Shown in pieces: positions 1-9,678 of a stretch of 64,000 bases of DNA; the first letter of the stretch is position 1; every line of letters begins with the position of its first letter. The position numbers and the translations under genes are program-made. The DNA lies in contig NZ_BMGK01000001.1 of assembly GCF_014640155.1 (NCBI RefSeq), positions 1 to 64,000 on the forward strand. The letters run 5' to 3'. The stretch is from Planktosalinus lacus. GTDB lineage: Bacteria > Bacteroidota > Bacteroidia > Flavobacteriales > Flavobacteriaceae. The notes beneath the pieces are model-generated. The model saw only the letters and a list, made by a program, of their open reading frames with translations. It was not told the DNA's origin and made no database searches.

Positions 1-1710
1 TAAATCTACACTGGTCTGTGTGACATCAGATGCCGTTAGGTTTGTGGGCGCTGTGGGTGCCTCTGTATCTGAAGAACTAAGTCCGGTCACAATTAAGGTA
101 TAGTCTTGACTACCCCCTGAAAGGGATCCTTTGTGTGAAACAGTTATGGTATAAGTTCCTGATGCATTTGCAACATCAACTCTCTCAAAAGGGTCTTTTG
201 TATTATCTCCTTTACCGTTTGCATTCACAGCAGTAAGTCTCCAAGGTAAGTTTGTTGTCCCACCTTGAGATACTCTTATATCTAAATCATTTACCAATCG
301 CGCTATAGTAGAGTTTGTTGAAGAAGTTGATGTTCCAGCAGGGTCTGTCCAGGAAATAGAAGCCAATAAATCATTAATTCCGTCACTATTCACCTGAACG
401 GTGTATGACTGACCCGGCATTAACGTTAATTCACTAATAAGTGATTCTTCCCCATCAAGTGTTATGGCTTCAGCAGCTCTCTTAGTATTTAACAAACCCC
501 AACCAAAGATAGCATCGGGTCCTGTTGCACCCGCATCATCCGCAGTGTGTAAAGCAAGTCCTTTTAAGGTTGCAGAACGCATGAAATTACCGCTCAGATT
601 GTTGACATGTTCTTGTAAAAGCAATAAAGAGCCCGTGACATTTGGCGAAGCCATAGATGTTCCTGAGATAGAACTGTATGCAGAGTTGCTATTTTCAAAG
701 GTTGAGTAAACACCATGGCCGTTTCCGGTGATATCGGGTTTGATACGCAAATCGTCTGTCGGTCCCTGGCTACTGAACGAGCTTATACTAACTGAAATTA
801 AATTTCCGTTGCTGTCTATATTTGCATCCTGTGCACTGGCTACAACCAAGTTGTTTTTTGAGGTAGCATGCCCGGTAAGTTTATCATATTGTGGATTTGA
901 AGGGCTCAATGGTGATCCGTTGTAGTTAGTATACCCATCATTACCTGCTGCCACGACCATCAAATAGTAAGGGGCATTGTAATGAAGTGCATCCCAATTT
1001 CTGGAGTTTGTAATGTAAGCTCCAAAGTAATAATGAGGAACTAAATCTGAACGATAACCATAGGAATGGTTTGATATAAGCATACCGTTCCCAGCAGCAG
1101 CAGTAGCTTCAGATAAGTCATTGTTCCAATCGTAACCGGAAACTAGTGAATGAGGGGCCATACCTTTCGCATTAGACACCACACCTGAAGCCATAATGGT
1201 TCCAGCTACGTGGGCAGCATGATAATGCAAGGCGCTACTACCATCAGCCACAGAAAACCTGTTTGAACCTCCAGCTCCATCATATTCCTGATGTGAAGCT
1301 CTTGCAAGTCCTCCATCCCATACGTGGGCCCTCATATTTTGACCCATTAAGTTTAAGCCAAGAGAACCGCCGGCATTTAAATGGTTTACTCTGGTTGAAC
1401 GTGCTGCAGAAACATTCAAGGTTCTATAGTAAATTAGGCTTCCATCGGGTTCTATTCTTTGCAACTCAGCTAAGCCACCGTCATCTAGGGTAATTTTTGT
1501 TTGAATTCCCCTTTGTTGAGCATATTGAATGGCGGCTTGTCTTTCCTGAGATACTTTGCTGGAAAATTGCCTTTCAAGTTGATTTAATTTTTGAAAGTCA
1601 TATCTGGAAGTGATTAAATCTCGTTGTTCATCGGTTTGAGAAAAAACAAATGAATTACTAAGGAGCAAAACTGTTAACACAATTTTACTCAGGGATACAA
1701 AATATTTCAT
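1..1710 (-). CDS. Secreted subtilisin-like serine protease (S8), 3' end cut by window edge
   Basis: Read leftward from an ATG at 1708-1710; the frame stays open to base 1, so about 570 residues are visible and the C-terminus is missing. The N-terminus is a signal peptide (hydrophobic stretch about residues 9-23, then FSQTDEQR). The S8 catalytic triad is visible: Asp in VWDGG (about residue 132), His in HAAHVAGT (about 167) and Ser in SGTSMASPN (about 352). A beta-rich region resembling a P/PPC domain follows (about 400-540). Then a fibronectin type III-like domain begins at DTEAPTAPTNLTA. In Flavobacteriia such proteases usually end in a T9SS sorting domain, which would lie outside the window; this is inference. 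It is divergent from the ABC ATPase gene. The product is probably an extracellular or cell-surface protease. Confidence 0.9.
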   Translation of the reverse strand, partial: MKYFVSLSKIVLTVLLLSNSFVFSQTDEQRDLITSRYDFQKLNQLERQFSSKVSQERQAAIQYAQQRGIQTKITLDDGGLAELQRIEPDGSLIYYRTLNVSAARSTRVNHLNAGGSLGLNLMGQNMRAHVWDGGLARASHQEYDGAGGSNRFSVADGSSALHYHAAHVAGTIMASGVVSNAKGMAPHSLVSGYDWNNDLSEATAAAGNGMLISNHSYGYRSDLVPHYYFGAYITNSRNWDALHYNAPYYLMVVAAGNDGYTNYNGSPLSPSNPQYDKLTGHATSKNNLVVASAQDANIDSNGNLISVSISSFSSQGPTDDLRIKPDITGNGHGVYSTFENSNSAYSSISGTSMASPNVTGSLLLLQEHVNNLSGNFMRSATLKGLALHTADDAGATGPDAIFGWGLLNTKRAAEAITLDGEESLISELTLMPGQSYTVQVNSDGINDLLASISWTDPAGTSTSSTNSTIARLVNDLDIRVSQGGTTNLPWRLTAVNANGKGDNTKDPFERVDVANASGTYTITVSHKGSLSGGSQDYTLIVTGLSSSDTEAPTAPTNLTASDVTQTSVDL

Positions 1711-1818
1711 AAATTTCGTGTAGATTAATTATACAATTATGGGTTTGGGGATTATTTTAGAAGAGGATTTTCCTAGAAAAAACAATCAGGCAAATTAACT
1801 CGTAATATTGACCAAATG

Positions 1819-1851
1819 CAAATATATTCGATGTAATGCACATATTAACAA
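1819..1851 (-). promoter_or_regulatory. Predicted promoter of the subtilase gene
   Basis: On the minus strand, TTG (1849-1851) is followed after 22 bases by TATATTTG (1819-1826), an exact match to the Bacteroidota -7 element TAnnTTTG. The spacer is slightly longer than the usual 19 or so. It would give a leader of roughly 105 nt before the ATG at 1710. Confidence 0.45.
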
Positions 1852-1926
1852 TATTTTAAAGTCATTTTCAATTTTTAAACGAATTTTATTTATGAGGTAA
1901 ACTTCACAAGAAACCATTTATTTGAG

Positions 1927-1934
1927 TATATTTG
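1927..1934 (+). promoter_or_regulatory. Predicted -7 promoter element of the ABC ATPase gene
   Basis: TATATTTG matches the Bacteroidota -7 consensus exactly and overlaps the upstream TTG that could otherwise be taken as the start codon. No clear -33 TTG is seen at the usual distance. It favours translation from the ATG at 1947. Confidence 0.35.
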
Positions 1935-1946
1935 AATGGTCAAGTC

Positions 1947-3623
1947 ATGCTAAAAGTCACAAACCTCTCATTATCTTTTTTTTCGAAAAAAAAAGAAACC
2001 AAAGTTTTAAATTCGGTTTCATTCTATCTGGGTAAAAATGAAATCTTGGGAATCGTGGGTGAATCAGGTTCCGGGAAATCTGTTACAACTTTGGCAATTA
2101 TGGGTCTACTCCCAAAAAAGATTTCCAAAATTACTTCTGGAGAAATTCTATTTGAAAATAAGCCCCTCCAAAACTTATCAGAAAAAGAATTTCAAAATAT
2201 TCGCGGTAACAACATTTCGATGATTTTCCAGGAACCTATGAGTGCTTTAAATCCTTCTATGTGTTGTGGTAAACAGGTTTCTGAAATTTTATTGCACCAT
2301 AAAAAAATGTCAAAAAAATCAGCCAAAAGTGAAACCCTTCTACTCTTTGAAAAAGTTAAGTTGCCAAATCCCGAAGAGCTTTACAACAAATACCCCCATC
2401 AAATCAGCGGCGGGCAAATGCAACGGGTAATGATAGCTATGGCTATTGCCTGTAAACCAAAAATATTGATTGCAGATGAGCCCACAACTGCTCTTGATGT
2501 TACGGTTCAAAAAGAAATTATTCAGCTACTTAAAGACTTGCAAAAAGAGACCCAAATGAGTATTATTTTTATCTCTCATGACTTGGCTCTGGTATCTGAA
2601 ATAGCAGATCGGGTTGTAGTAATGTATCAAGGAAAAGTGGTAGAGCAGGATGCTATTGAACAGATATTTCATTCCCCAAATGAATCTTACACTAAAGCCT
2701 TATTAAATGCCAGACCATCACTGAGCGAACGGACAGAAAAACTGGCTACCATCAAGGATTTTTTAGACAGTAATTTTAAAAAATATATCATTTCTAAAGA
2801 GCAAAGAACTCAAAAACACAAAAGCATTTACAATCAAAAACCGCTTCTAGAAGTTTTAAATCTTGAAAAAGAATACTTTTCAAATGCCGGAATTTTTAGG
2901 GCAAAAAAAATTACAAAGGCTGTTAATGATGTAAGCTTTCAACTATATGAAGGCGAAACCCTAGGGCTAGTTGGTGAATCGGGTTGTGGAAAATCTACTT
3001 TAGGTAAAGCCATTCTTCAACTTGACAAAGCCACAAAAGGTAAGATATACTACAGGGGCAAGGAAATTTCGGCTTTAAGTGAAAATGAATTCAGAAAATA
3101 CAGAAAGGAAATTCAGATAATTTTTCAAGACCCCTATTCTTCCTTAAATCCAAGATTGCTTATAGGTGAAGCTATTTTAGAACCGATGAAAGTGCATAAT
3201 CTCTATTGGAGCAAAAAGAAAAGAAAGGAACGTGTTCTGACTCTTTTAGATCAGGTGGGGCTGGATGCTAGTTTTTATTATCGATACCCTCACCAATTAT
3301 CAGGCGGTCAAAGACAACGCGTAGGTATTGCCCGCACAATCGCAATGGAACCCAAACTTATCATTTGTGATGAATCGGTTTCTGCGCTGGATATTTCTGT
3401 TCAGGCACAGGTCTTGAATTTGCTGAATGATTTGAAGAAAACCTATCAATTCAGTTATTTGTTTATTTCTCATGATCTTGCCGTTGTAAAATATATGGCT
3501 GATCAATTGATGGTAATGAATGCCGGAAAAATTGAAGAAATGGGTGAAGCTGATGAAATTTATGCCAATCCATTGAAAAGCTACACCAAAAAGTTAATAG
3601 AAGCAATTCCTAAGGGAAAATAG
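1947..3623 (+). CDS. Dipeptide/oligopeptide-type ABC transporter, fused double ATP-binding protein
   Basis: Two complete ABC ATPase domains lie in one chain, like DppD-DppF/YejF fusions that energise import of peptides or similar solutes. Domain 1 has Walker A GESGSGKS (about residues 38-45), signature SGGQMQR and Walker B ILIADEPTTALD. Domain 2 has Walker A GESGCGKS (about 342-349), signature SGGQRQR and Walker B LIICDESVSALD. A short linker with the oligopeptide-ABC type C-terminal extension separates them. The reading frame is open from a TTG at 1932, but a TATATTTG promoter element overlaps that codon. The ATG at 1947 (MLKVTNLSLSF) is therefore preferred, and it matches where this family normally begins. 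No permease or binding-protein gene is adjacent, so the membrane partners must be encoded elsewhere. The substrate cannot be told from sequence. Confidence 0.93.
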   Translation: MLKVTNLSLSFFSKKKETKVLNSVSFYLGKNEILGIVGESGSGKSVTTLAIMGLLPKKISKITSGEILFENKPLQNLSEKEFQNIRGNNISMIFQEPMSALNPSMCCGKQVSEILLHHKKMSKKSAKSETLLLFEKVKLPNPEELYNKYPHQISGGQMQRVMIAMAIACKPKILIADEPTTALDVTVQKEIIQLLKDLQKETQMSIIFISHDLALVSEIADRVVVMYQGKVVEQDAIEQIFHSPNESYTKALLNARPSLSERTEKLATIKDFLDSNFKKYIISKEQRTQKHKSIYNQKPLLEVLNLEKEYFSNAGIFRAKKITKAVNDVSFQLYEGETLGLVGESGCGKSTLGKAILQLDKATKGKIYYRGKEISALSENEFRKYRKEIQIIFQDPYSSLNPRLLIGEAILEPMKVHNLYWSKKKRKERVLTLLDQVGLDASFYYRYPHQLSGGQRQRVGIARTIAMEPKLIICDESVSALDISVQAQVLNLLNDLKKTYQFSYLFISHDLAVVKYMADQLMVMNAGKIEEMGEADEIYANPLKSYTKKLIEAIPKGK

Positions 3624-3677
3624 GAATTAAAGAAAGTTTACGATTCCTGTCTATACGAGAATTTTGGACATAAAAAA

Positions 3678-3707
3678 ATCCCGCTCTAACCTCACAAAGA
3701 GCGGGAT
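3678..3707 (-). terminator. Intrinsic terminator, T-tract on the minus strand
   Basis: A perfect 10-bp stem (ATCCCGCTCT / AGAGCGGGAT, arms 3678-3687 and 3698-3707) encloses a 10-nt loop. Reading leftward it is followed at once by a run of seven T. On the plus strand no T-run follows, so it is built mainly for a leftward transcript. The only candidate leftward gene just upstream of it is the small ORF at 3756-3866. It may also act weakly behind the ABC ATPase gene, which ends at 3623. Confidence 0.7.
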
Positions 3708-3755
3708 TGACCTTTAAATCTGAAAATGTCAAACAGATTCGGGGTTTATTTTTAG

Positions 3756-3866
3756 TTACATCAGAAAAAAAACTTTTTTTGTGATATACAGCACACTACT
3801 TATTAAGATAAAAGTAGGTTTTACTTTTTGGCGCCATACTTGAAACTGTTTTTTGACTTTAGCCAT
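3756..3866 (-). CDS. Putative small single-membrane-span peptide, 36 residues
   Basis: ATG at 3864-3866, TAA at 3756-3758. The product has a basic N-terminal half (MAKVKKQFQVWRQKVK) followed by one hydrophobic stretch (PTFILISSVLYITKKVFFLM), the layout of a small inner-membrane peptide. It lies in the otherwise empty 474-bp gap 3624-4097, between the leftward terminator at 4056-4074 and the leftward terminator at 3678-3707. That placement implies a transcription unit of its own. A second weak hairpin (AATCTG/CAGATT, 3717-3739) lies between the ORF and the terminator. No convincing promoter was found, and I recognise no family. Chance is possible for so short an ORF. Confidence 0.35.
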   Translation of the reverse strand: MAKVKKQFQVWRQKVKPTFILISSVLYITKKVFFLM

Positions 3867-4055
3867 AATTTCAATTTCTATTTGTCTTTTTACTACTTGT
3901 AACTTACATAGCTTAGGTTAAGTAAGCCGGTTAAATTTGGGACTGCTAATATGCAAACAAAATTCTGTTTTTAACGATAAAAAACATATTAATTCGTTGA
4001 AATGCACTTAATTTTAACATTTATGTGCTATTTATCCTCAATTGAGTATAAAAAA

Positions 4056-4074
4056 AGCTCCTTTTAGAGGAGCT
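4056..4074 (-). terminator. Bidirectional intrinsic terminator after the CoA transferase operon
   Basis: Stem AGCTCCT / AGGAGCT (4056-4062 and 4068-4074) with a 5-nt loop, flanked by A-runs on the left and T-runs on the right, so it can act in both directions. It lies 24 bases beyond the end of the leftward CoA transferase subunit B gene. Confidence 0.75.
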
Positions 4075-4097
4075 TTTGTTTTAAGGATTATATAATT

Positions 4098-4754
4098 TTA
4101 CAAGTTCATATCAGGAATATTTCCTTCAATAATTAAAGTTCCTTCTGTAGCATTTTTGATTTGTTCTACACTTACTCCCGGAGCTTTTTCCAGTAACTTA
4201 AAACCTTTTGGTGTTATTTCTAATACAGCAAGGTCTGTTACAACTTTTTTTACACAATGCACACCTGTGAGTGGAAGTGAGCATTGTTTTAGTAATTTTG
4301 ATTCACCTGCTCTATTTGTATGCATCATAGCAACAATTATATTTTCTGCTGAAGCAACAAGATCCATAGCGCCACCCATCCCTTTAACCATTTTTCCCGG
4401 AATTTTCCAATTTGCTATATCTCCATTTTCTGCAACTTCCATTGCACCCAGGATAGTTAAATCGACGTGTTGACCTCGAATCATAGAAAAACTCATCGCC
4501 GAATCAAAAAAAGATGCACCGGGCAATGTTGTAATGGTTTGTTTACCGGCATTGATTAAGTCTGGATCTTCTTCCCCTTCAAATGGAAAAGGGCCCATTC
4601 CCAGCACTCCGTTTTCACTTTGAAATTCAACATCGATATCGTCACGCACAAAGTTGGCCACTAAAGTGGGTATCCCTATTCCCAGATTTACATAGTAGCC
4701 GTCCTTAACTTCTTTTGCTATGCGTTGTGCTATTTGTTCTTTTGTTAGTCCCAT
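4098..4754 (-). CDS. scoB: CoA transferase subunit B (3-oxoacid/acetoacetate type)
   Basis: 218 residues, the usual length for the beta subunit of two-subunit 3-oxoacid CoA-transferases (ScoB/AtoA type). The motif SENGVLGMGP holds the catalytic glutamate (about residue 47), which forms the enzyme-CoA thioester. The glycine-rich NLGIGIPTLV stretch is also typical. It lies 2 bases behind subunit A, so the two are co-transcribed and probably co-translated. The enzyme moves CoA between succinyl-CoA and acetoacetate or a related 3-oxoacid in the cytoplasm. The exact acid substrate cannot be fixed from sequence. Confidence 0.92.
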   Translation of the reverse strand: MGLTKEQIAQRIAKEVKDGYYVNLGIGIPTLVANFVRDDIDVEFQSENGVLGMGPFPFEGEEDPDLINAGKQTITTLPGASFFDSAMSFSMIRGQHVDLTILGAMEVAENGDIANWKIPGKMVKGMGGAMDLVASAENIIVAMMHTNRAGESKLLKQCSLPLTGVHCVKKVVTDLAVLEITPKGFKLLEKAPGVSVEQIKNATEGTLIIEGNIPDMNL

Positions 4755-4756
4755 AG

Positions 4757-5458
4757 TTAATTTCGTTTTCTTACTGTGAGTTGCTCAATTCTCTTTTCAT
4801 AATTTTCACCTTGAAATATACGTTGAACAAAAATGCCCGGAATATGAATTTGATTTGGATCAAGTTCGCCTGCTGGGACAAGTTCCTCAACTTCGGCGAC
4901 AGTTATTTTTGCTGCACCACACATATTTGGGTTAAAATTTCTGGCAGTGCCTTTAAAAATTAAGTTCCCAGCAGTATCACCCTTCCACGCTTTCACGAAA
5001 GCAAAATCAGCATCAAACGCTTTTTCGAGCACATACCATTTCCCATTGAATTCTCTTGTTTCTTTCCCTTCAGCCACTTCAGTTCCATATCCAGCCGGTG
5101 TAAAAAAGGCCGGAAAACCAGCTTGAGCAGCCTGGCATCTTTGCGCGAGTGTTCCTTGAGGAATTAATTCAACATCCAGTTCGCCACTCAGCATTTGTCT
5201 TTCAAACTCAGCATTTTCACCTACATATGAAGAAATCATTTTTTTAATTTGCTTTTTGTGAAGCAACAAGCCCAAGCCAAAATCATCTACCCCCGCATTG
5301 TTTGAAATACAGGTCAAATCACGAATTTCTCTTTTCACAAGTTCAGCAATTGCCTTTTCAGGAATTCCGCTTAAGCCAAACCCTCCTAACATTAGTGTCA
5401 TTCCATTTTGAACTCCTTCACAAGCAGTATGTACGTCAGAAACTACTTTATTTATCAT
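4757..5458 (-). CDS. scoA: CoA transferase subunit A (3-oxoacid/acetoacetate type)
   Basis: 233 residues, matching the alpha subunit of ScoA/AtoD-type CoA transferases. The [13 protein letters not shown] loop near the N-terminus and the YGTEVAEGK segment mid-chain are family hallmarks. It lies 10 bases downstream of the PBP1A gene and 2 bases upstream of subunit B, in a leftward run that begins with ricT. It forms a heteromer with subunit B. Its position behind a cell-wall gene seems to be shared transcription and says nothing about function. Confidence 0.92.
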   Translation of the reverse strand: MINKVVSDVHTACEGVQNGMTLMLGGFGLSGIPEKAIAELVKREIRDLTCISNNAGVDDFGLGLLLHKKQIKKMISSYVGENAEFERQMLSGELDVELIPQGTLAQRCQAAQAGFPAFFTPAGYGTEVAEGKETREFNGKWYVLEKAFDADFAFVKAWKGDTAGNLIFKGTARNFNPNMCGAAKITVAEVEELVPAGELDPNQIHIPGIFVQRIFQGENYEKRIEQLTVRKRN

Positions 5459-5468
5459 ATTTCTAATT

Positions 5469-7763
5469 TTAAAAACTAAATTCGTCTAAAATGTTATCTT
5501 CTTCATTTGCTTCTTTCCATTTACTGCAATCTGTTTCAATAGAGAGGTTTTCAGGTCTTTTAAAGTCTTCTTTTGAGACCCCTAAATCTTCATTTTCATA
5601 GCATTTTTTCATGTAGAGCCCCCAAATCGGCAAGGCCATGGTTGCTCCCTGACCGTAGGTGATGGTTGGGAATCTGGCAGATCTGTCTTCAGCTCCCACC
5701 CAAACGCCGGTAACTAAATTGGGAACCATTCCCATAAACCATCCGTCACTTTGGTTTTGAGTAGTTCCTGTTTTTCCTGCAATAGGGTTTGTAAAACCAT
5801 AGGGATAACCGGTAATTAAGTTTTCATAAAAGTCATTGGGCCAGGTCCTTCTCAATCTACCTCCTGAGCCACCTTGAGTTACTCCTTCCAATAGCTTTGT
5901 GGTAACATAAGCACTTTCTGCACTTATCACATCACGGGTATTAGGAACGTGTTGAAACAACACTGTGCCGTTTTTGTCTTCTATTCTAAAAATCATTACG
6001 GGTTCCACATAAATCCCTTCATTGGCAAAAACAGCATAAGCTGCTACCATTTCAAATAGGCTTATATCGGTAGTTCCCAAGGCAATTGCCGGAACCGGCG
6101 ACATTTCAGATGTATTTATCCCAAGTTTACTTACCAAATCAATAACGGGTTGTGGTCCTGTTTTATCTATCAAGTTTGCAGAGATTACGTTATGAGATTC
6201 TGCAAGCGCCTGAATTAAATTTACCATACCACCATATTTATCTCCAGCGTTTTTTGGTGTCCAGGGTTTTAGAAGTCCGTATTTTCCTTCTTCAATTGTA
6301 TAGGGTGTATTTGGAAGTGTGTCACAAGGTGACATATGTAGCTGGTCTATGGCAGTTGCATAAACGAAAGGCTTGAAGGTAGAACCCACCTGACGTTTAC
6401 CTTGCTTTACCATGTCATATTTAAAATGTTTGTAATTGACCCCTCCAACCCAGGCTTTTACTTCTCCTGTTTGTGGATTCATAGACATTAAAGACGATTG
6501 AAGATATGACTTATAATATTTAATGGAATCTATGGGTTTCATTATCGTGTCAATATCTCCTTTCCAGGAAAATACTTTCATTTCTCTTTCTACATTAAAC
6601 GAAGCTATAATTTCTTCTTCAGTTTTGCCTAATGCTGTTAAATTGCGCCATCTGTCACTTCTTCGCATTGCATTTTTGATAATGCCTTCAGTTTCTTCTA
6701 TGGTTATTCCTCTAAATGGAGCAGTATTATTATTTTTATTTTGTCTGTCAAATTCCTTTTGGAGATTTGTAAGATGTGCATGAACAGATTCTTCTGCATA
6801 CTGCTGCATTTTTGAATCTATAGTAGTAAAGATTTTGAGACCGTCTCTGTAAATATTGTATTTGCTACCATCAGGTCTTGGATTATCATTAATCCAATTT
6901 TGTATTTCTGCTCTAGCGAATTCTCTAAAATAAGTTGCTAAGCCTTCGTCATGGCCTTCAGGAGAATAATTTAATCCTAACGGGAGTTGTTGTAGAGAGT
7001 CTTTTACTTCAGCAGATAGAAAGTTATTTTTTTCCATTTGTTTTAAAACAACATTTCTTCGGTTTAAGACCATTTCTTCTCTTCTTAAAGGGTTAAAAAG
7101 AGAGGAGTTTTTTAACATTCCTACCAACATAGCACTTTCAGCCGTAGTTAATTCTTTTGGTTCTTTGCCAAAATATATTCGCGAAGCAGACCTGATTCCA
7201 ACTGCTTGATTTAAAAAATCATATTTGTTGAGGTACATCGTGAGGATTTCATCTTTAGTATATTGACGTTCCAATCGGGTTGCTATCACCCATTCTTTAA
7301 TTTTTTGGATTACCCTTGATATTGTATTTCTGGAGCGCACACCTGTAAACAATTGTGTGGCCAATTGTTGTGTAATGGTACTTGCACCTCCTTTTTGGCC
7401 TAAAAAGGCTAGGGCTCTTAAAGTCCCTCTGGCGTCTATGCCGGCGTGATTGTAGAAACGTTCGTCTTCAGTAGCAATTAATGCCTGAACCAGATGTTCC
7501 GGCAGGTCTTCATAATTAACGGGAGTTCTGTTTTCTCGGTAAAACTTACCAAGAGTTTCCCCATCTGAAGATAGAATTTCGGTGGCAAGGTTGGTTTCAG
7601 GGTTTTCCAGTTCTTCAAAAGTGGGCAAAGTTCCAAAAGCACCCCAGGATGCTAATAAAAACAAAAGGACTATAACTAAAAGTCCTATTCCAATGAGCGA
7701 CCAGAACCATTTAATGTATTTCCAGTTTCCGCCAGTATTGTTTTTTTCTGCTTTTTTTGTCAT
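5469..7763 (-). CDS. mrcA: Class A penicillin-binding protein 1A (transglycosylase/transpeptidase)
   Basis: 764 residues. One N-terminal membrane anchor (about 17-40) precedes a GT51 glycosyltransferase domain with [14 protein letters not shown] (catalytic Glu, about residue 98) and the [11 protein letters not shown] motif. A transpeptidase domain follows with the SxxK motif in GSTFKPF (about 460), an SHN motif in AESHNVIS and the KTGTTQ box (about 660). It polymerises glycan strands and cross-links stem peptides in the periplasm. The C-terminus is short, with no extra domain. It lies 5 bases after gldH and upstream of the CoA transferase genes. All catalytic motifs are intact. Confidence 0.95.
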   Translation of the reverse strand: MTKKAEKNNTGGNWKYIKWFWSLIGIGLLVIVLLFLLASWGAFGTLPTFEELENPETNLATEILSSDGETLGKFYRENRTPVNYEDLPEHLVQALIATEDERFYNHAGIDARGTLRALAFLGQKGGASTITQQLATQLFTGVRSRNTISRVIQKIKEWVIATRLERQYTKDEILTMYLNKYDFLNQAVGIRSASRIYFGKEPKELTTAESAMLVGMLKNSSLFNPLRREEMVLNRRNVVLKQMEKNNFLSAEVKDSLQQLPLGLNYSPEGHDEGLATYFREFARAEIQNWINDNPRPDGSKYNIYRDGLKIFTTIDSKMQQYAEESVHAHLTNLQKEFDRQNKNNNTAPFRGITIEETEGIIKNAMRRSDRWRNLTALGKTEEEIIASFNVEREMKVFSWKGDIDTIMKPIDSIKYYKSYLQSSLMSMNPQTGEVKAWVGGVNYKHFKYDMVKQGKRQVGSTFKPFVYATAIDQLHMSPCDTLPNTPYTIEEGKYGLLKPWTPKNAGDKYGGMVNLIQALAESHNVISANLIDKTGPQPVIDLVSKLGINTSEMSPVPAIALGTTDISLFEMVAAYAVFANEGIYVEPVMIFRIEDKNGTVLFQHVPNTRDVISAESAYVTTKLLEGVTQGGSGGRLRRTWPNDFYENLITGYPYGFTNPIAGKTGTTQNQSDGWFMGMVPNLVTGVWVGAEDRSARFPTITYGQGATMALPIWGLYMKKCYENEDLGVSKEDFKRPENLSIETDCSKWKEANEEDNILDEFSF

Positions 7764-7768
7764 TTGTA

Positions 7769-8260
7769 CTACTCTCTTTCTTCCTGAGTTTCTTCAATTA
7801 TAACTCCAACATCTGTGATGCCTTCAAGATTTTTAACGCCCTCGACTGATGCATTATTGCGCATTGCCTGCCGTATTTTAATGCTATATAAACCTTCTTC
7901 AAAAAAATGTACGTTTTCTTTGTACCAAAGTTTGTTTTCCTTTATCCTGTTTCCGGAACCCAACCAAGTCCCGTCAGGGAGTGCCATTTGATATTCAAGT
8001 GTGTCAATCACCACCTTTCCATTTGGAAAGTTCATAGAGGTAATTAAAAACAGGTTATTAAAGTTATAATCATTGGTGTTTCTTATGTTAAAAAACAAGT
8101 TAAAAGATTTTAACGAATCCAGTTCAGGTAATTGAAACTCCAGTGTTTGATCTATCGGCCAATGATTTGGAAGAGACTTGTATTCACTGTGAATTTGATT
8201 AGAATCACATGAGCTCATCATCACTCCAAAAAATAATAAAACGAATATCTTTTTATCCAT
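7769..8260 (-). CDS. gldH: Gliding motility lipoprotein GldH
   Basis: 163 residues from the ATG at 8258-8260. The frame is open further upstream, but those codons overlap the preceding gene and only this start places a lipoprotein signal peptide first (MDKKIFVLLFFGVMMSSC, lipobox MSSC). The remainder matches the GldH family: HWPIDQTLEFQLPELDS, FNIRNTNDYNFNNLFL and LPDGTWLGSG. GldH is an outer-membrane-associated lipoprotein needed for gliding in Flavobacterium. Its start overlaps the ricT stop by 8 bases, implying translational coupling. Presence of the gene does not prove that the cells glide. Confidence 0.9.
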   Translation of the reverse strand: MDKKIFVLLFFGVMMSSCDSNQIHSEYKSLPNHWPIDQTLEFQLPELDSLKSFNLFFNIRNTNDYNFNNLFLITSMNFPNGKVVIDTLEYQMALPDGTWLGSGNRIKENKLWYKENVHFFEEGLYSIKIRQAMRNNASVEGVKNLEGITDVGVIIEETQEERE

Positions 8261-9407
8261 TTTTTTGAGAGTTTCTTTTTCTTCGCTTTTTATTTTTTGA
8301 TCTTTTTTTAGAACTTTTTGGTTTGTCAAACCTTGTAAGACTGTCCTGGCCAACCACGTTGTTATAAACGGCTTCTCTTGAAACTGAAATTTCATTTACA
8401 TAAATTTCAAGGCTTTGAGCCTTTTTATTTTGTTTGTTTAGTTCGATAATTTCATTTGCTTTTTCAGCTGTAATTTCAAACCAATTCATCCATTCACCCT
8501 CGTAAGCATACCACAAAACACCTTTAAAAATATCTAACTTTTGACAAACTGCCGTTCCTTTTTCGGTTTCAAGTTTGGTGTCAGCACTGGGAAAGTATTT
8601 TAACGCTTCCAAATAAGTGTCTAATTCATAATTGAGACAACATTTTAGCTTCCCACATTGTCCGGCTAATTTTTGAGGATTAAGAGAAAGTTGCTGGTAT
8701 CTCGCGGCAGCTGTGTTTACTGACCTAAAATCTGTTAACCATGTGGAACAACACAATTCTCTTCCGCAGGAACCTATGCCACCCAATCTGGCAGCTTCCT
8801 GTCTGAAACCTACTTGTTTCATTTCAATGCGTGTACTAAACTCGTGTGCAAACTCTTTAATAAGCTCTCTAAAGTCTACACGTTCTTCTGCAGTGTAATA
8901 AAAGATTGCTTTCGAGGCATCACCCTGAAACTCAACATCAGAGATTTTCATTTTTAAATTGAGCCTGATTGCTATTTGACGCGCTCTAACTTTAACGCTC
9001 TCTTCACGATCTCGTGCTTTTTGCCAGATGTCAATGTCGCGTTGTGAAGCTTTTCTGTAAATTTTTGGACTTGTGTCTTCAATTTTTTGTTTTTTCTTTT
9101 TCATTTGGATACGCACCAACTCACCTGTTAAGGAAATGAGTCCAATATCGTGTCCTGAAGGGGCTTCGGTAGCAACCACATCACCTACTTGTAGAGAAAG
9201 TTTTTCAAAATTGTGAAAGAAGTCTTTCCTCCCGTTTTTGAAACGTACCTCAACAACATCAAACGCTTCTTGTTCTGCAGGCAATTTCATGTTTGCCAGC
9301 CAGTCAAAAACCGTGAGTTTATTGCAGCCATCGGTGCCGCAGGTACCGTTATTTTTACAGCCTTTGGGTTGACCGTCTTTTGAAGTTGAACAGCTTGTAC
9401 AGCCCAT
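8253..9407 (-). CDS. ricT: PSP1-domain regulatory protein, RicT/YaaT-like
   Basis: 384 residues. The N-terminal 30 residues are rich in cysteine and glycine (CTSCSTSKDG, CGTDGCNK). The PSP1 domain follows, with RQEAARLGGIGSCGRELCCSTWL and KLAGQCGKLKCCLNYE, whose cysteines are conserved in the family. The C-terminus is a Lys/Arg-rich tail. In Bacillus, RicT forms a complex with RicA and RicF that binds iron-sulfur clusters and influences RNA maturation; its role in Bacteroidota is not well established. It is the first gene of the leftward run ricT-gldH-mrcA-scoAB. The 271-bp region upstream (9408-9678) is AT-rich and shows no gene. Confidence 0.85.
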   Translation of the reverse strand: MGCTSCSTSKDGQPKGCKNNGTCGTDGCNKLTVFDWLANMKLPAEQEAFDVVEVRFKNGRKDFFHNFEKLSLQVGDVVATEAPSGHDIGLISLTGELVRIQMKKKKQKIEDTSPKIYRKASQRDIDIWQKARDREESVKVRARQIAIRLNLKMKISDVEFQGDASKAIFYYTAEERVDFRELIKEFAHEFSTRIEMKQVGFRQEAARLGGIGSCGRELCCSTWLTDFRSVNTAAARYQQLSLNPQKLAGQCGKLKCCLNYELDTYLEALKYFPSADTKLETEKGTAVCQKLDIFKGVLWYAYEGEWMNWFEITAEKANEIIELNKQNKKAQSLEIYVNEISVSREAVYNNVVGQDSLTRFDKPKSSKKRSKNKKRRKRNSQKNG

Positions 9408-9678
9408 AAAATATATATCTTGAAGTGACCTTAAGCCAGCTTTTTGTTAAAAGAATACTGAAGGGTAAAGATACTATTTTTTATTTCACTGAAAACTTCA
9501 ATGAATAACTGATTGCTGTATATTACTGTTTAGTGGGTTTCATTTACAAAAATAAAATATATAAGACAGGTTTAATCTGCTTTAGTCTTTCGTTTTAAAG
9601 ATTGTCAGATAAATAAATTCTAATTTGAATAATATATTTTTCTTGCATTTTTATTTGAAGCTCAATTACAAATATTTG

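Noticed and set aside
464-1493. Plus-strand open frames at 464-709, 728-925 and 1263-1493
   Set aside because: They lie opposite the subtilase coding strand, whose catalytic triad and signal peptide are clear. They are antisense shadows.
4989-5002. Palindrome in scoA as an operator
   Set aside because: It is in the middle of a coding region and encodes conserved residues, so it fits the genome-wide palindrome signature better than a local operator.
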